In this document: positions 1 to 8,617 of the stretch, piece by piece | Numbering within the stretch: position 1 is the stretch's first letter | Layout of the letters: the number at the start of each line of letters is the position of its first letter | Assembly (NCBI GenBank): GCA_944325095.1 | Contig: CALUYV010000015.1 | Span: 1-35,819, forward strand | Origin: Candidatus Gastranaerophilales bacterium | GTDB taxonomy: Bacteria > Cyanobacteriota > Vampirovibrionia > Gastranaerophilales > Gastranaerophilaceae | Direction: 5' to 3' | DNA length: 35,819 nucleotides | Made by a program: the position numbers and the translations under genes | The notes under the pieces: model-generated | Seen by the model: the letters and a program-made list of their open reading frames with translations, nothing else | What the model was told of the DNA's origin: nothing | Databases searched by the model: none

Positions 1-20
1 ATCTGCAACATTTTACAATT

Positions 21-1379
21 TTATTCTTCTTTTAAACCTTTCCGTTTATAGAAATCTTCAATAAATCCGGTATTAAATTTGCCGCTTACAAAGACCTCAT
101 CTTCAATTATTGCCTGATGGAACGGAATTGTTGTTTCTATACCCGTTACAACATACTCTTTCAAGGCTCTATACATTCTGCGGCGGGCTTCATTTCTCGT
201 TTTACCCCAGCAGATAAGTTTACCTATCATAGAATCATAATACGGCGGAATTTCATAATCCTGATAAACATGTGAATCAACCCTGACTCCAAATCCGCCC
301 GGTGCCAGATAACCGGTAATTTTACCCGGATTCGGCATAAAGTTTTTCATAGGATTTTCGGCGTTAATTCTGCACTCTATTGCGTGACCTTTCAGATGAA
401 TATCATCTTGTGTATATGAAAGTTTTTCGCCGGACGCAACAAGTATCTGTTCTCTAACAAGATCAACACTTGATATCATTTCAGTTACACAGTGCTCTAC
501 CTGGATTCTTGTATTCATTTCCATAAAATACCACTTGCCGTCATGGTCAAGCAAAAATTCGCAAGTTCCGGCACCTTCATAATTTATAGCTTTTGCGGCA
601 CGAACTGCTGCTGCACCCATTTCTTGTCTTGTCTGTGCATCAATTGCAGGGGACGGAGCTTCTTCAAGCAGTTTCTGATGCCGTCTTTGGATTGAACAAT
701 CCCTTTCGCCAAGGTGAACAACATTCCCGTAACTGTCGCCAAGTATCTGCACCTCAATATGACGAGGATTTTCAAGATATTTTTCTGCATAAACATCAGG
801 ATTACCGAAGAAATTTTTTGCTTCAGCCTGACAAAGGCTCATATTAATTTCAACCTCGGAATCATCACGGCAAATTCTCATCCCTTTTCCGCCGCCGCCT
901 GCTGTTGCTTTCAAAATAACAGGATAGCCGACACGATGAGCAAATTCCTGAACTTCTTCTACAGTATTCACAATACCTGTGCCCGGAGTAACCGGAACAT
1001 CATTTTCAATCATTGTTTTGCGGGCAGTTGCTTTATCACCCATTTTTCTCATCGCCTCAGACGACGGCCCGATAAATTTTATTCCCTGTTTTTCGCAAAT
1101 CTCGGCAAAATCCGCTCTTTCGGACATAAAACCATATCCCGGATGTATTGCATCAGCACCGGAAACCATAGCCGCAGACATTATTGCAGGAATACTCAAA
1201 TAACTGTCCGCACTTTTTGCAGGCCCGATACAATAAGCCTCTGTAGCAAGCCTTACATGCAATGAATTTGCATCTGCCTGCGAATATATCGCAACAGTAG
1301 GAATACCTATCTCTCTGCACGCTCTGATAATTCTTACAGCAATTTCGCCTCTGTTGGCAATTAAAACTTTTCTAAACAT
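21..1379 (-). CDS. accC: Acetyl-CoA carboxylase biotin carboxylase subunit
   Basis: This is the ATP-dependent enzyme that carboxylates the biotin on BCCP (AccB) with bicarbonate, the first half-reaction of acetyl-CoA carboxylase in cytosolic fatty acid synthesis. The N-terminus FRKVLIANRGEIAVRI is the classic biotin carboxylase start. The glycine-rich ATP-grasp loop GGGGKGMR lies near residue 165, and MEMNTRIQVEH carries the metal- and bicarbonate-site residues. The length, 452 residues, is normal for the family. An in-frame ATG six codons upstream exists, but the AAGGGA ribosome binding site lies inside that extension, 6 nt before the chosen ATG, so I start at 1379. It is the third gene of efp-accB-accC, 62 nt after accB, with a hairpin in the gap. 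Function is very secure. Confidence 0.98.
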   Translation of the reverse strand: MFRKVLIANRGEIAVRIIRACREIGIPTVAIYSQADANSLHVRLATEAYCIGPAKSADSYLSIPAIMSAAMVSGADAIHPGYGFMSERADFAEICEKQGIKFIGPSSEAMRKMGDKATARKTMIENDVPVTPGTGIVNTVEEVQEFAHRVGYPVILKATAGGGGKGMRICRDDSEVEINMSLCQAEAKNFFGNPDVYAEKYLENPRHIEVQILGDSYGNVVHLGERDCSIQRRHQKLLEEAPSPAIDAQTRQEMGAAAVRAAKAINYEGAGTCEFLLDHDGKWYFMEMNTRIQVEHCVTEMISSVDLVREQILVASGEKLSYTQDDIHLKGHAIECRINAENPMKNFMPNPGKITGYLAPGGFGVRVDSHVYQDYEIPPYYDSMIGKLICWGKTRNEARRRMYRALKEYVVTGIETTIPFHQAIIEDEVFVSGKFNTGFIEDFYKRKGLKEE

Positions 1380-1398
1380 TAAATATCCCTTATCCAAA

Positions 1399-1433
1399 AA
1401 AGAAGTGAACAGAAATTAACTATTCACTTCTTT
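1399..1433 (-). terminator. Terminator-like hairpin between accB and accC
   Basis: The perfect 11-bp arms AAAGAAGTGAA (1399-1409) and TTCACTTCTTT (1423-1433) surround a 13-nt loop. Read on the minus strand, the second arm runs into a run of six T, the layout of an intrinsic terminator. It sits after the accB stop and before the accC ribosome site, so it would act as a partial terminator or a processing or stability element within the operon. The structure is seen in the sequence; activity is inferred. Confidence 0.7.
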
Positions 1434-1441
1434 AATTTACA

Positions 1442-1903
1442 CTACTCTACATATAGCAGAACCTGTCCGAATTCAACAGGCTGCCCGTCTTCTACACAAA
1501 TTTCAGTAACAGTACCGGAAACTTCCGATTCAATCTCATTCATCATTTTCATTGCTTCTACAATACAAACGATATCGCCTTTTTTAACAGTTGAACCGAC
1601 AGTTACGAAAGGTTCAGCATCTGGCGACGGAGATTTGTAGAAAGTTCCAACCATTGGAGATGTAATAGGAGTTCCCTTTGATGCCTTTTGAGCAGCAGGT
1701 TCTGCCGGCTGCTCGCTGACAGCAGGAACTGCTGCCGGAACAACAGGAGCAGCCTGAGGTGCTGCAATCTGCGGAGCCGGTGCTATTACAACTTCTTTTC
1801 TGAGAGTGATAGCCTGTTCGCCATCTTCCAGAGAAATTTCCGTTAATCCTGTATCTGCTAATACTTTAGCTAATTTTTCTATATAATCTGTTTCAAATTT
1901 CAT
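1442..1903 (-). CDS. accB: Acetyl-CoA carboxylase biotin carboxyl carrier protein
   Basis: This is BCCP, the biotinylated carrier that moves carboxybiotin from AccC to the carboxyltransferase. It has 153 residues: a short N-terminal helix region (1-35), a flexible Ala/Pro-rich linker (about 40-75), then the biotinyl domain. The biotinylation motif EAMKM puts the modified lysine at K119, and TSPMVGTFY opens the domain as in other BCCPs. The ATG at 1903 is chosen because AAAAAGGA lies 7 nt upstream; a longer reading (to 1960) would run into the efp stop and adds no family-like sequence. It follows efp by 50 nt, the usual efp-accB pairing in Cyanobacteria and Firmicutes. The identification is very secure. 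Confidence 0.98.
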   Translation of the reverse strand: MKFETDYIEKLAKVLADTGLTEISLEDGEQAITLRKEVVIAPAPQIAAPQAAPVVPAAVPAVSEQPAEPAAQKASKGTPITSPMVGTFYKSPSPDAEPFVTVGSTVKKGDIVCIVEAMKMMNEIESEVSGTVTEICVEDGQPVEFGQVLLYVE

Positions 1904-1953
1904 ATTACTATCCTTTTTTAATGTCGAAATAAAATAATTACTGCCGGCAGAAC

Positions 1954-2511
1954 TTAACATCTGTCTAAGTATTCATTTGTTCTTGTATCGACTCTGATAA
2001 CATCACCGTTAGATACAAAGAACGGCACATTAACAACAGCACCGGTTTCAAGAGTTGCCGGTTTTGTTCCGCCCTGTGCGGTATTTCCTTTTTCGGCCGG
2101 CGGAGTATCAACAACTTCCAATTCAACATGCGCCGGAATATCTACTCCGATAATTCTGCCTTCGTGAGTTAATACCATAACATTCATATTTTCTTTAAGG
2201 TATTTGATACCTGAACCAATCTGGTTTTCTTCCACATGTACTTGATCGTAAGTTTCGTTATCCATCATTACATATGCAGAACCTTCTTTGTACAAATACT
2301 GCATTTCGCGTCTGTCCAATGTAGCCTTTGCAACTTTTTCGCCGGCTCTGAATGTCTTTTCAACAACCTGACCGGTGATAACGTTTTTTAACTTTGATCT
2401 GACAAATGCTGCGCCTTTACCCGGTTTTACATGCAGGAATTCGACAACCGTCCACAAACCGTTATCTAATTCAACTGTCAAACCTGTTTTAAAATCGTTT
2501 ACTGAAATCAT
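1954..2511 (-). CDS. efp: Translation elongation factor P
   Basis: EF-P binds ribosomes stalled on proline runs and promotes peptide bond formation. The 185-residue protein has the usual three beta-barrel domains. The conserved loop KPGKG has its tip lysine at K32, the position modified in many bacteria. The C-terminal domain carries the S-x-G-D-x-I-R-V-D-T-R-T pattern typical of EF-P. A strong AAAGGGGA site lies 6 nt before the ATG. It is the first gene of the efp-accB-accC cluster and is divergent from the unknown genes starting at 2695. No EpmA/EpmB-type modification gene is visible in this window, so the modification state of K32 cannot be told. Confidence 0.98.
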   Translation of the reverse strand: MISVNDFKTGLTVELDNGLWTVVEFLHVKPGKGAAFVRSKLKNVITGQVVEKTFRAGEKVAKATLDRREMQYLYKEGSAYVMMDNETYDQVHVEENQIGSGIKYLKENMNVMVLTHEGRIIGVDIPAHVELEVVDTPPAEKGNTAQGGTKPATLETGAVVNVPFFVSNGDVIRVDTRTNEYLDRC

Positions 2512-2694
2512 ATTTTTCCCCTTTTACAAAACAATCATAATCTATTTTCGTTTAGAATAACACAAAAATTTAAATTTGCCAAATTTTACGCAAAATAAAG
2601 AAATGTAACAAATTTCCGCCTTTAGCGTTAAAAAAAAATAAATGTTTGATTTATTATATAAACGTTGATTATTAAATAAAAGGAGTGTATAAAA

Positions 2695-3171
2695 ATGAAA
2701 ATTTCTGCAATTTCAACAAACTGTCAAAAACCTTATTTTACTTCAAACGAAAAAGATAATTCCGGTTACGAAAACCCGATTAACAGAAAAACAGAAAGCA
2801 AACTTGCCGTATGGGGCTCTATAGGCGGAAGTGTACTGGCAGGGGCGACAGCGGCAGGAATCGGCAGTTGCTTTATCAAAAGCAACGCACCGCACAGAGC
2901 AATGAAACTCGGCGGAATCGGTACCGTTGTCGGTCTGGTTTTGATGGCGTTAACACTGCCTGCAAAACTTTACGATACAAAAGTCAGAGCATTTACAAGA
3001 GAAAAAGAAATGGATGTGTTCTCCCGTGACAGAGAATTAAAAGCCAATATTATGGATGAAGTAAATAAAGAAGTTAAAAATGAAGATATAGATTTAGACC
3101 AAAAAATCAACCATTATGCAACCGTACAGATGGCAAATAACGGAAACGGGATGTTAATAAAAGGGGCATAA
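2695..3171 (+). CDS. Small membrane protein with MKIxxIS N-terminus, unknown function
   Basis: I do not recognise a named family. The 158-residue protein begins MKISAIS, followed by a polar stretch with PYF at 13-15. Two hydrophobic, glycine-rich segments follow, about residues 38-60 and 70-92, probably a helical hairpin in the membrane. The tail from about 95 is charged. Residues 99-149 match the next gene: AF at 99-100, MDV at 106-108 and QMANN at 145-149 correspond to AF, MDV and QMAKN there, so the two are diverged tandem paralogs. AAGGAG lies 9 nt before the ATG. The stop is only 5 nt before the next start, so the pair is translated together. The N-terminus resembles that of the genes at 3177, 18501 and 33178. 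Confidence 0.85.
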   Translation: MKISAISTNCQKPYFTSNEKDNSGYENPINRKTESKLAVWGSIGGSVLAGATAAGIGSCFIKSNAPHRAMKLGGIGTVVGLVLMALTLPAKLYDTKVRAFTREKEMDVFSRDRELKANIMDEVNKEVKNEDIDLDQKINHYATVQMANNGNGMLIKGA

Positions 3172-3176
3172 TTTAA

Positions 3177-3737
3177 ATGAAAGTCGGGGCAGTATCAAGT
3201 ACCAGCAATTATTATACATTCAAAGCGGACTCCAAACCTGCCGATAAAAGCAAATCTCCAATATCTAAAAGCGGAGAGAAAGCAAAACTTGCCGCTGCAA
3301 CTTTTGTGGCAGGCTTAGGATTAGGTGCAAAACTTTTGTTTGAATTAATGGACGGAGATTTCATTATTGAAGATATCGGAGAAGCAGCAGACAAAATCGT
3401 CAAAAAACAGCATAAAAATGCTTCCGGCAGCAAAAAATTCCTGCTCCAGCTCGGCGCATTCGGAGGTATTCTTGCAGCATTTGTCGGGGCGGTTGCGCTT
3501 TTATACACTCTTTTTAAAGCTCCTAATATAAATTATCAGGGAAATATCAATGCCTTTAAAAAAGGAAAAGATATGGATGTTTACATAAAAGGCAACGATA
3601 CGGAAAAAGAAATATACACACAGATGAACGAAAAAGCAAAAAATGCAACACCGGAAGAAAAAGCAAAATTGCAGGAACAGTACCTGAAAATGCAAATGGC
3701 AAAAAACCGCGTGCCTGAATTTGTCCGCAATTTATAA
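3177..3737 (+). CDS. Membrane protein paralogous to the preceding gene, unknown function
   Basis: This 186-residue protein belongs to no family I can name. It starts MKVGAVS, then a Lys/Ser-rich stretch to about 37. A hydrophobic segment spans about 38-57, an acidic connection 58-80, and a second strong membrane segment about 89-113. The C-terminal third carries the block shared with the upstream gene (AF at 126-127, MDV at 133-135, QMAKN at 173-177) inside a charged, probably coiled region. The AAGGGG that serves as its ribosome site lies in the last codons of the upstream gene, so expression is probably coupled. purB follows after 22 nt. Function is unknown; a paired membrane role with its neighbour is inference. 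Confidence 0.85.
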   Translation: MKVGAVSSTSNYYTFKADSKPADKSKSPISKSGEKAKLAAATFVAGLGLGAKLLFELMDGDFIIEDIGEAADKIVKKQHKNASGSKKFLLQLGAFGGILAAFVGAVALLYTLFKAPNINYQGNINAFKKGKDMDVYIKGNDTEKEIYTQMNEKAKNATPEEKAKLQEQYLKMQMAKNRVPEFVRNL

Positions 3738-3744
3738 TATTTTG

Positions 3745-3759
3745 TGATAAAATAAAATT
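3745..3759 (+). promoter_or_regulatory. Extended -10 element directly before purB, leaderless layout
   Basis: TG at 3745-3746 followed by A and TAAAAT (3748-3753) forms an extended -10 that ends exactly 6 nt before the purB ATG, so transcription would start on or next to the A of the start codon. No good -35 and no Shine-Dalgarno sequence are seen. A second possible -10, TATAAT at 3733-3738, would give a leader of about 14 nt. This is inferred from sequence only. Confidence 0.45.
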
Positions 3760-5052
3760 ATGATTAACAGATATTCAAGAGAAGAAATTTCAAAAATTTG
3801 GGATTTGAATACCAAATTTGATTATTATTTGAAAGTAGAACTTGCAGTTTGCGATGCATACGCAAAACTAGGAGTTATATCGCAGGAAACAGCGGATGAA
3901 ATCCGGGAAAAGGCAAAATTTTCAGTCGAACGGATAGACGAAATTGAGCGGGAAGTACGTCATGATGTTATTGCGTTTTTGACCTGTGTCAATGAAAGTC
4001 TTGGAGATTTAGGACGATATGTCCATGTAGGATTGACCAGTTCGGATGTTATTGATACCGCTTTCGCACTGCAAATACAGGACAGCGGAAAAATTATCGA
4101 GAAAGATTTGGAAGATACAATCACTACACTTAAAAAACTTGCGGATAAACACAGAAACACAATCTGTATCGGCCGTTCCCACGGCATACATGCAGAAGTT
4201 ATGACTTTCGGGGTGAAAATGTGTTCTTGGATTGATATTTTAGAAAGGCAGAAAGATAATTTTACGCACGCACTTGAACAGATTCGTGTCGGACAAATTT
4301 CGGGGCCTGTCGGAACATACAGCAATATTTCGCCTGATGTTGAAAAAATAACCTGTCAAAATTTGAACCTTAAACCTGCACGAATCTCCACCCAAATTAT
4401 AGCAAGGGATTATCACGCATACTTTATGCAGTCGCTTGCTCTTATTGCAAGTGTTCTTGAACAATTTGCAACAGAAATAAGACATTTGCAAAGAACAGAA
4501 GTTTTGGAGCTGGAAGAAGGTTTCGGGAAAGGACAAAAAGGGTCTTCTGCAATGCCGCACAAGAAAAATCCTGTACTTTCCGAAAATTTATGCGGTCTGG
4601 CAAGAGTTGTCAGAGCAAATTCCATTGCCGCACTTGAAAATGTTCCGCTATGGCATGAAAGAGATATTTCTCACAGTTCGGCAGAAAGAATTATTTTCCC
4701 TGACAGTTTGATTCTTGTTGATTTTATGCTAAACAGATTCAATTCTGTTATGGAAAATATTGTCGTTCACGAAAAAAATATGCTCAAAAATACTGATAAA
4801 TTCGGCGGTATAGTATTTTCGCAGAAAGTGCTTCTAACACTTGTTTCAAAAGGTTTGACAAGAGAAGAAGCGTATATCATTGTCCAGCGCAATGCGCTTG
4901 ATGCATTTCAAAATGACGGAGATTTTAAAGCAAATCTGCTAAAAGATTCTGAGGTTAGAAAATATCTTTCAGAATCCGAAATTGAACAGATTTTTGATAA
5001 AAATTCATTTTTGAGCAATATTGATAAAATTTACAGCAGAATACTCGATTAA
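3760..5052 (+). CDS. purB: Adenylosuccinate lyase
   Basis: PurB cleaves fumarate from SAICAR and from adenylosuccinate, two steps of purine synthesis. The 430 residues match the usual length. The fumarase/aspartase superfamily signature GSSAMPHKKNP is at 261-271 with catalytic serines 262-263 in the mobile loop. TSSDVIDTA near residue 91 and RSHGIHAE near 140 supply the substrate-binding and acid/base histidine regions. There is no clear ribosome binding site: the 22 nt before the ATG are AT-rich and hold two -10-like boxes, so it may be made from a leaderless or very short-leader mRNA. hemW follows after 14 nt and probably shares the transcript. Confidence 0.97.
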   Translation: MINRYSREEISKIWDLNTKFDYYLKVELAVCDAYAKLGVISQETADEIREKAKFSVERIDEIEREVRHDVIAFLTCVNESLGDLGRYVHVGLTSSDVIDTAFALQIQDSGKIIEKDLEDTITTLKKLADKHRNTICIGRSHGIHAEVMTFGVKMCSWIDILERQKDNFTHALEQIRVGQISGPVGTYSNISPDVEKITCQNLNLKPARISTQIIARDYHAYFMQSLALIASVLEQFATEIRHLQRTEVLELEEGFGKGQKGSSAMPHKKNPVLSENLCGLARVVRANSIAALENVPLWHERDISHSSAERIIFPDSLILVDFMLNRFNSVMENIVVHEKNMLKNTDKFGGIVFSQKVLLTLVSKGLTREEAYIIVQRNALDAFQNDGDFKANLLKDSEVRKYLSESEIEQIFDKNSFLSNIDKIYSRILD

Positions 5053-5066
5053 ATTGGAATTTTCTT

Positions 5067-6155
5067 ATGAGCGAAAGTGTATATATACATATTCCGTTTT
5101 GCAAATCAAAATGTTATTACTGCTCGTTTGTTTCATTTTGTTCAATTGAAGATAAATCAGAATATTTAAAAAGTTTGAAAAAAGAAATTCTTTCAAACTA
5201 CGAAAACGAAACGCTGAAAACACTCTATATCGGAGGCGGAACTCCGTCTATACTAACCCCCTGCCAAATCGGAGAATTGATAAAATTATTCAAAACAGAC
5301 GGCAGTACGGAAATCACTGTAGAACTTAATCCTGAAGATATTGATTATAATTATTTAAACGAACTCTATAATACAGGAGTTAACCGGTTAAGTTTCGGCT
5401 GCCAGACTTTTAATGATGATATTTTAAAAAAGATAAACAGGCGGCACAATTCAAAACAGGTATTGAAAACAGTTGAAAATGCATACTCAGCCGGATTTAC
5501 AAATCTAAGTCTTGATTTTATTTACGGATTGCCATCTCAAACAGTTGATATGTTTATACAGGATTTGCAACAGGCTGCAAAATTAAATCTGGCACATATT
5601 TCTCTTTACGGTTTGAAAATTGAAGAAGGGTGTTATTTTTTCAATAATCCGCCGCAAAACCTTCCGGATGATGATACTCAGGCGGATATGTATATCAAAG
5701 CGGTAGAAACACTCTCAAATTCCGGCTACAAACAATATGAAGTCAGTAATTTTTCAAAAGACGGACTGTATTCAAAACATAATATGAATTACTGGAATAA
5801 CGGGGAATATTACGGCTTCGGCATAGCTGCCCACGGATATAAAAACGGTATGCGCTACGAAAATTTTTCAACAATAAAAGATTATATGAGCAGTTCAATA
5901 AAAATAAAAGCCTCCCATATTTTGACAACTCAAGAAAAACTTGAAGAAGAAATATTTTTAGGATTGCGTAAAACAGAAGGGATAAATGTTGCTTCAATAA
6001 ATAAAAAATATTCAATAAACTTTGAAAATAAATATAACAAAATTTTAGAAAAATATCTAGGTTTAAACCTTTTAGAAAAAACCTCATCAGGATACAAATT
6101 GACCCTGCAGGGAGTTCTGGTCAGCAATGTGATTCTTGCGGATTTTTTGGAATAA
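5067..6155 (+). CDS. hemW: HemW-like radical SAM haem chaperone / coproporphyrinogen oxidase-like
   Basis: The 362-residue protein begins YIHIPFCKSKCYYC, giving the radical SAM cluster ligands C12, C16 and C19 in the CX3CX2C spacing typical of HemN/HemW. GGGTPS follows near residue 56, and VNRLSFGCQTFND is the conserved HemW/HemN strand. NYWNNGEYYGFGIAAHGY around 240-257 is also characteristic. At 362 residues without the long HemN N-terminal extension it fits HemW, a haem-binding protein thought to deliver haem, better than true oxygen-independent coproporphyrinogen oxidase. The start has only a weak GGAA upstream. It lies 14 nt after purB and 43 nt before mutS2. The HemW label is by length and motif; enzyme activity cannot be read from sequence. 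Confidence 0.9.
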   Translation: MSESVYIHIPFCKSKCYYCSFVSFCSIEDKSEYLKSLKKEILSNYENETLKTLYIGGGTPSILTPCQIGELIKLFKTDGSTEITVELNPEDIDYNYLNELYNTGVNRLSFGCQTFNDDILKKINRRHNSKQVLKTVENAYSAGFTNLSLDFIYGLPSQTVDMFIQDLQQAAKLNLAHISLYGLKIEEGCYFFNNPPQNLPDDDTQADMYIKAVETLSNSGYKQYEVSNFSKDGLYSKHNMNYWNNGEYYGFGIAAHGYKNGMRYENFSTIKDYMSSSIKIKASHILTTQEKLEEEIFLGLRKTEGINVASINKKYSINFENKYNKILEKYLGLNLLEKTSSGYKLTLQGVLVSNVILADFLE

Positions 6156-6181
6156 TTTTATTTTACATACTTATTTGTTTT

Positions 6182-6198
6182 TATAATACAATAACAGT
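6182..6198 (+). promoter_or_regulatory. -10 box close to the mutS2 start, very short leader
   Basis: A perfect TATAAT at 6182-6187 lies 11 nt before the mutS2 ATG, predicting a leader of about 5 nt, too short for a Shine-Dalgarno sequence; none is present. A possible -35 (TTTACA, 6162-6167) is at a short 14-bp spacing, so this is a moderate prediction. Confidence 0.4.
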
Positions 6199-8568
6199 AT
6201 GGATATCACAGAAAAAAGCAACATTACGCTTGAATTTGACAAAATTCGGGAAGAATTGGCAAAATATGCCAGATTTAAACAAAGCAAACAACTTTGTTTA
6301 AATCTTCTGCCGCAATCGGAACCGCAAAAAATACAGGAACAGATTTTATACACAAAAGAAGCAAAAAAAATTCTTGATTACGCAAAAGAAACACCGGTTG
6401 AATTTATTGCCGATATGACCGCAATCAAAACAAATTCCGCAGTTTCTTACCTTTCGGAAGAGGAACTCAATGATGTTGCAAAAACAATGAAATCTTCAAG
6501 ATTATTAAAGAAATTCATCATTGAAAACTCGGAAGAAAACGGACAGTTGGAGCAATTAGTTTCCGGATTAATTTCCGACAAAACAACCGAAGATGAAATT
6601 TTTGAAACATTTGATGAAAATTTAAACATTAAACAAAACGCCACACCAGAATTAAAAGGATTATACTCATCTCTTAAAGACACCGAGCAAAATATAAGAG
6701 ATACTATATCTTCTTTGTTAAACAACCCGAATTTTTCAAAATATCTGCAAAATAATATTTATACACAAAGAGATGAACGGGTAGTTTTTCAGGTAATTGC
6801 AGCAAATAAAACAAAAGTTCCCGGAATTATCCACGATGTATCAGCATCTTCAAAGACCTTTTATATTGAACCAGCGCAGCTTGTTCCTCTTAACAACAAA
6901 GTTAGGGAAGTTAAATCAAAAATTCACGCAGAATGTATTAAAATTCTTGTCAGATTAACAAATCTTGTTAAAGAAAGAATGGCTGCACTGGAAAAATGCG
7001 AAAAAATCATATCAGAAATTGATTTCCACTTTGCAAAAGCACGATATGCCGTAAAAATTCAGGCAATTGAACCTGAATTAACGAATGAAAAATATATATA
7101 TTTTGAGAATATGAAACACCCGCTGCTTATTCTTGTAAGTGAAAATGTTGTTGCAAATAATTTCGAAATCGGCAAAGATTACAAATCTATAATCATTACA
7201 GGTTCAAACACCGGCGGAAAAACAGTTACTTTAAAAACAATCGGATTATTTATCCTCATGGCAAAATCCGGAATGTTTCTCCCTTGCACCCACGCAGTTT
7301 TATATCCGTTCAAAAATGTATTTGCAGATATCGGAGATTCCCAGAGTATTTTGCAGAGTTTATCCACTTTTTCTTCTCATATGACAAATATTATAGAGAT
7401 TTTGAAACAAAGTAATGAAGATAGTTTTGTACTGCTGGATGAAATCTGCGCAGGCACCGATCCTGTTGAGGGTGCAATCCTTGCTCAACAGATACTCGAA
7501 AAACTTGCATCCAAAAATGTAATGAATGTTGCAACAACACATTACGGAGAATTAAAAGCACTGGAATATACAAACAGTTTCTTCAAAAATGCTTCTGTTG
7601 AATTTGATACCGAAACTCTAAAACCTACCTATAAACTTCTAATCGGAATCCCGGGACTCAGCAATGCGATTTCTATTGCCTCAAATCTCGGACTTGACAA
7701 AGATATTATTGATAAAGCAAAAAATATTTTAATAACCCAGAAAGATCCGGCAGTTACAGTTGTTGAAAAACTGCAGAAAACGCATCTGGAACTTTCCAAA
7801 AACCTTGAACAGGCACAGGAAATAAAAGAAAATTCACTTGAATTGCAAAAAGAATATGAAGAAAATCTTAATCAGGTGAAAAAAGATAAAAAGAAAACAT
7901 TGAAAAATATCAAAATCAAATTTGATTCGGAAATAATGGAAGCAAAAGGAGAAATAAAAAGTATCCTTGAAGAATTAAGAAAAGAAAAATCAGAAAAAAT
8001 TGCAAGAAGAGCATATTCAAGACTCGCAAAACTTGAAAACAACTTTAGAGCAGAAATCGATAAAGTATCTGATGCAAACAAGTATATTGAAATAGACTGG
8101 GATAAAGTTGTTCCGGGAGATACTCTTATGCTCAAAAACCTGCACCAGAAAGTAACCGTTGTATCTCTGCCTGATAAAAATAACAGACTTTTTGTAGATC
8201 TCGGGGCTATGAAAATGAAAGTAAAAAAAGACGAACTTGCAATACTTGATGACAAATACAAGGAACCGTATAAAGTTAAAATTCCGGGAACATCTTTTAA
8301 TAAATTTGAACTAAAACGGCACGAACTTTCTCAAACTCTGGATTTGAGAGGATTTAGAGTTGAAGAAGCACTGGATGAAGTCGAAAGTTATTTAGATAAA
8401 GCCAGCCTTGTTAACCTTTCGCCTGTTTATATAATACACGGCCACGGAACAGGCGCACTCAAACAAGCCGTCAGAGATTTTCTGCAGACATCGCCTTATG
8501 TTGCAAAATTCAGACCGGGCGAAGATTCAGAAGGCGGTGACGGGGTTAGTGTGGTTGATATCAATTAA
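6199..8568 (+). CDS. mutS2: Endonuclease MutS2
   Basis: MutS2 is the MutS paralog without the mismatch-binding domain; it acts on branched DNA and, in Bacillus, on collided ribosomes. The 789-residue protein has the clamp/lever helices (about 1-300) and the ATPase with Walker A GSNTGGKT near 335. DEICAGTDPVEGA near 414 is the Walker B region, and TTHYGELKA follows. A long charged coiled region spans about 520-640. The C-terminal Smr nuclease domain begins near 710 with LDLRGFRVEEA and contains HGHGTGALK. Length and domain order are normal. No ribosome site is seen; a TATAAT lies 11 nt before the ATG. A peptidase gene follows after 49 nt. Confidence 0.96.
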   Translation: MDITEKSNITLEFDKIREELAKYARFKQSKQLCLNLLPQSEPQKIQEQILYTKEAKKILDYAKETPVEFIADMTAIKTNSAVSYLSEEELNDVAKTMKSSRLLKKFIIENSEENGQLEQLVSGLISDKTTEDEIFETFDENLNIKQNATPELKGLYSSLKDTEQNIRDTISSLLNNPNFSKYLQNNIYTQRDERVVFQVIAANKTKVPGIIHDVSASSKTFYIEPAQLVPLNNKVREVKSKIHAECIKILVRLTNLVKERMAALEKCEKIISEIDFHFAKARYAVKIQAIEPELTNEKYIYFENMKHPLLILVSENVVANNFEIGKDYKSIIITGSNTGGKTVTLKTIGLFILMAKSGMFLPCTHAVLYPFKNVFADIGDSQSILQSLSTFSSHMTNIIEILKQSNEDSFVLLDEICAGTDPVEGAILAQQILEKLASKNVMNVATTHYGELKALEYTNSFFKNASVEFDTETLKPTYKLLIGIPGLSNAISIASNLGLDKDIIDKAKNILITQKDPAVTVVEKLQKTHLELSKNLEQAQEIKENSLELQKEYEENLNQVKKDKKKTLKNIKIKFDSEIMEAKGEIKSILEELRKEKSEKIARRAYSRLAKLENNFRAEIDKVSDANKYIEIDWDKVVPGDTLMLKNLHQKVTVVSLPDKNNRLFVDLGAMKMKVKKDELAILDDKYKEPYKVKIPGTSFNKFELKRHELSQTLDLRGFRVEEALDEVESYLDKASLVNLSPVYIIHGHGTGALKQAVRDFLQTSPYVAKFRPGEDSEGGDGVSVVDIN

Positions 8569-8617
8569 AAATATGCTATTATATAGTTACTTATAAAAAA
8601 AGAAAGGTTGGATTTTT

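Noticed and set aside
714-1265. Long plus-strand open frame antisense to accC.
   Set aside because: It is a shadow of the accC codons: no ribosome site and no family-like sequence, and accC is unambiguous.
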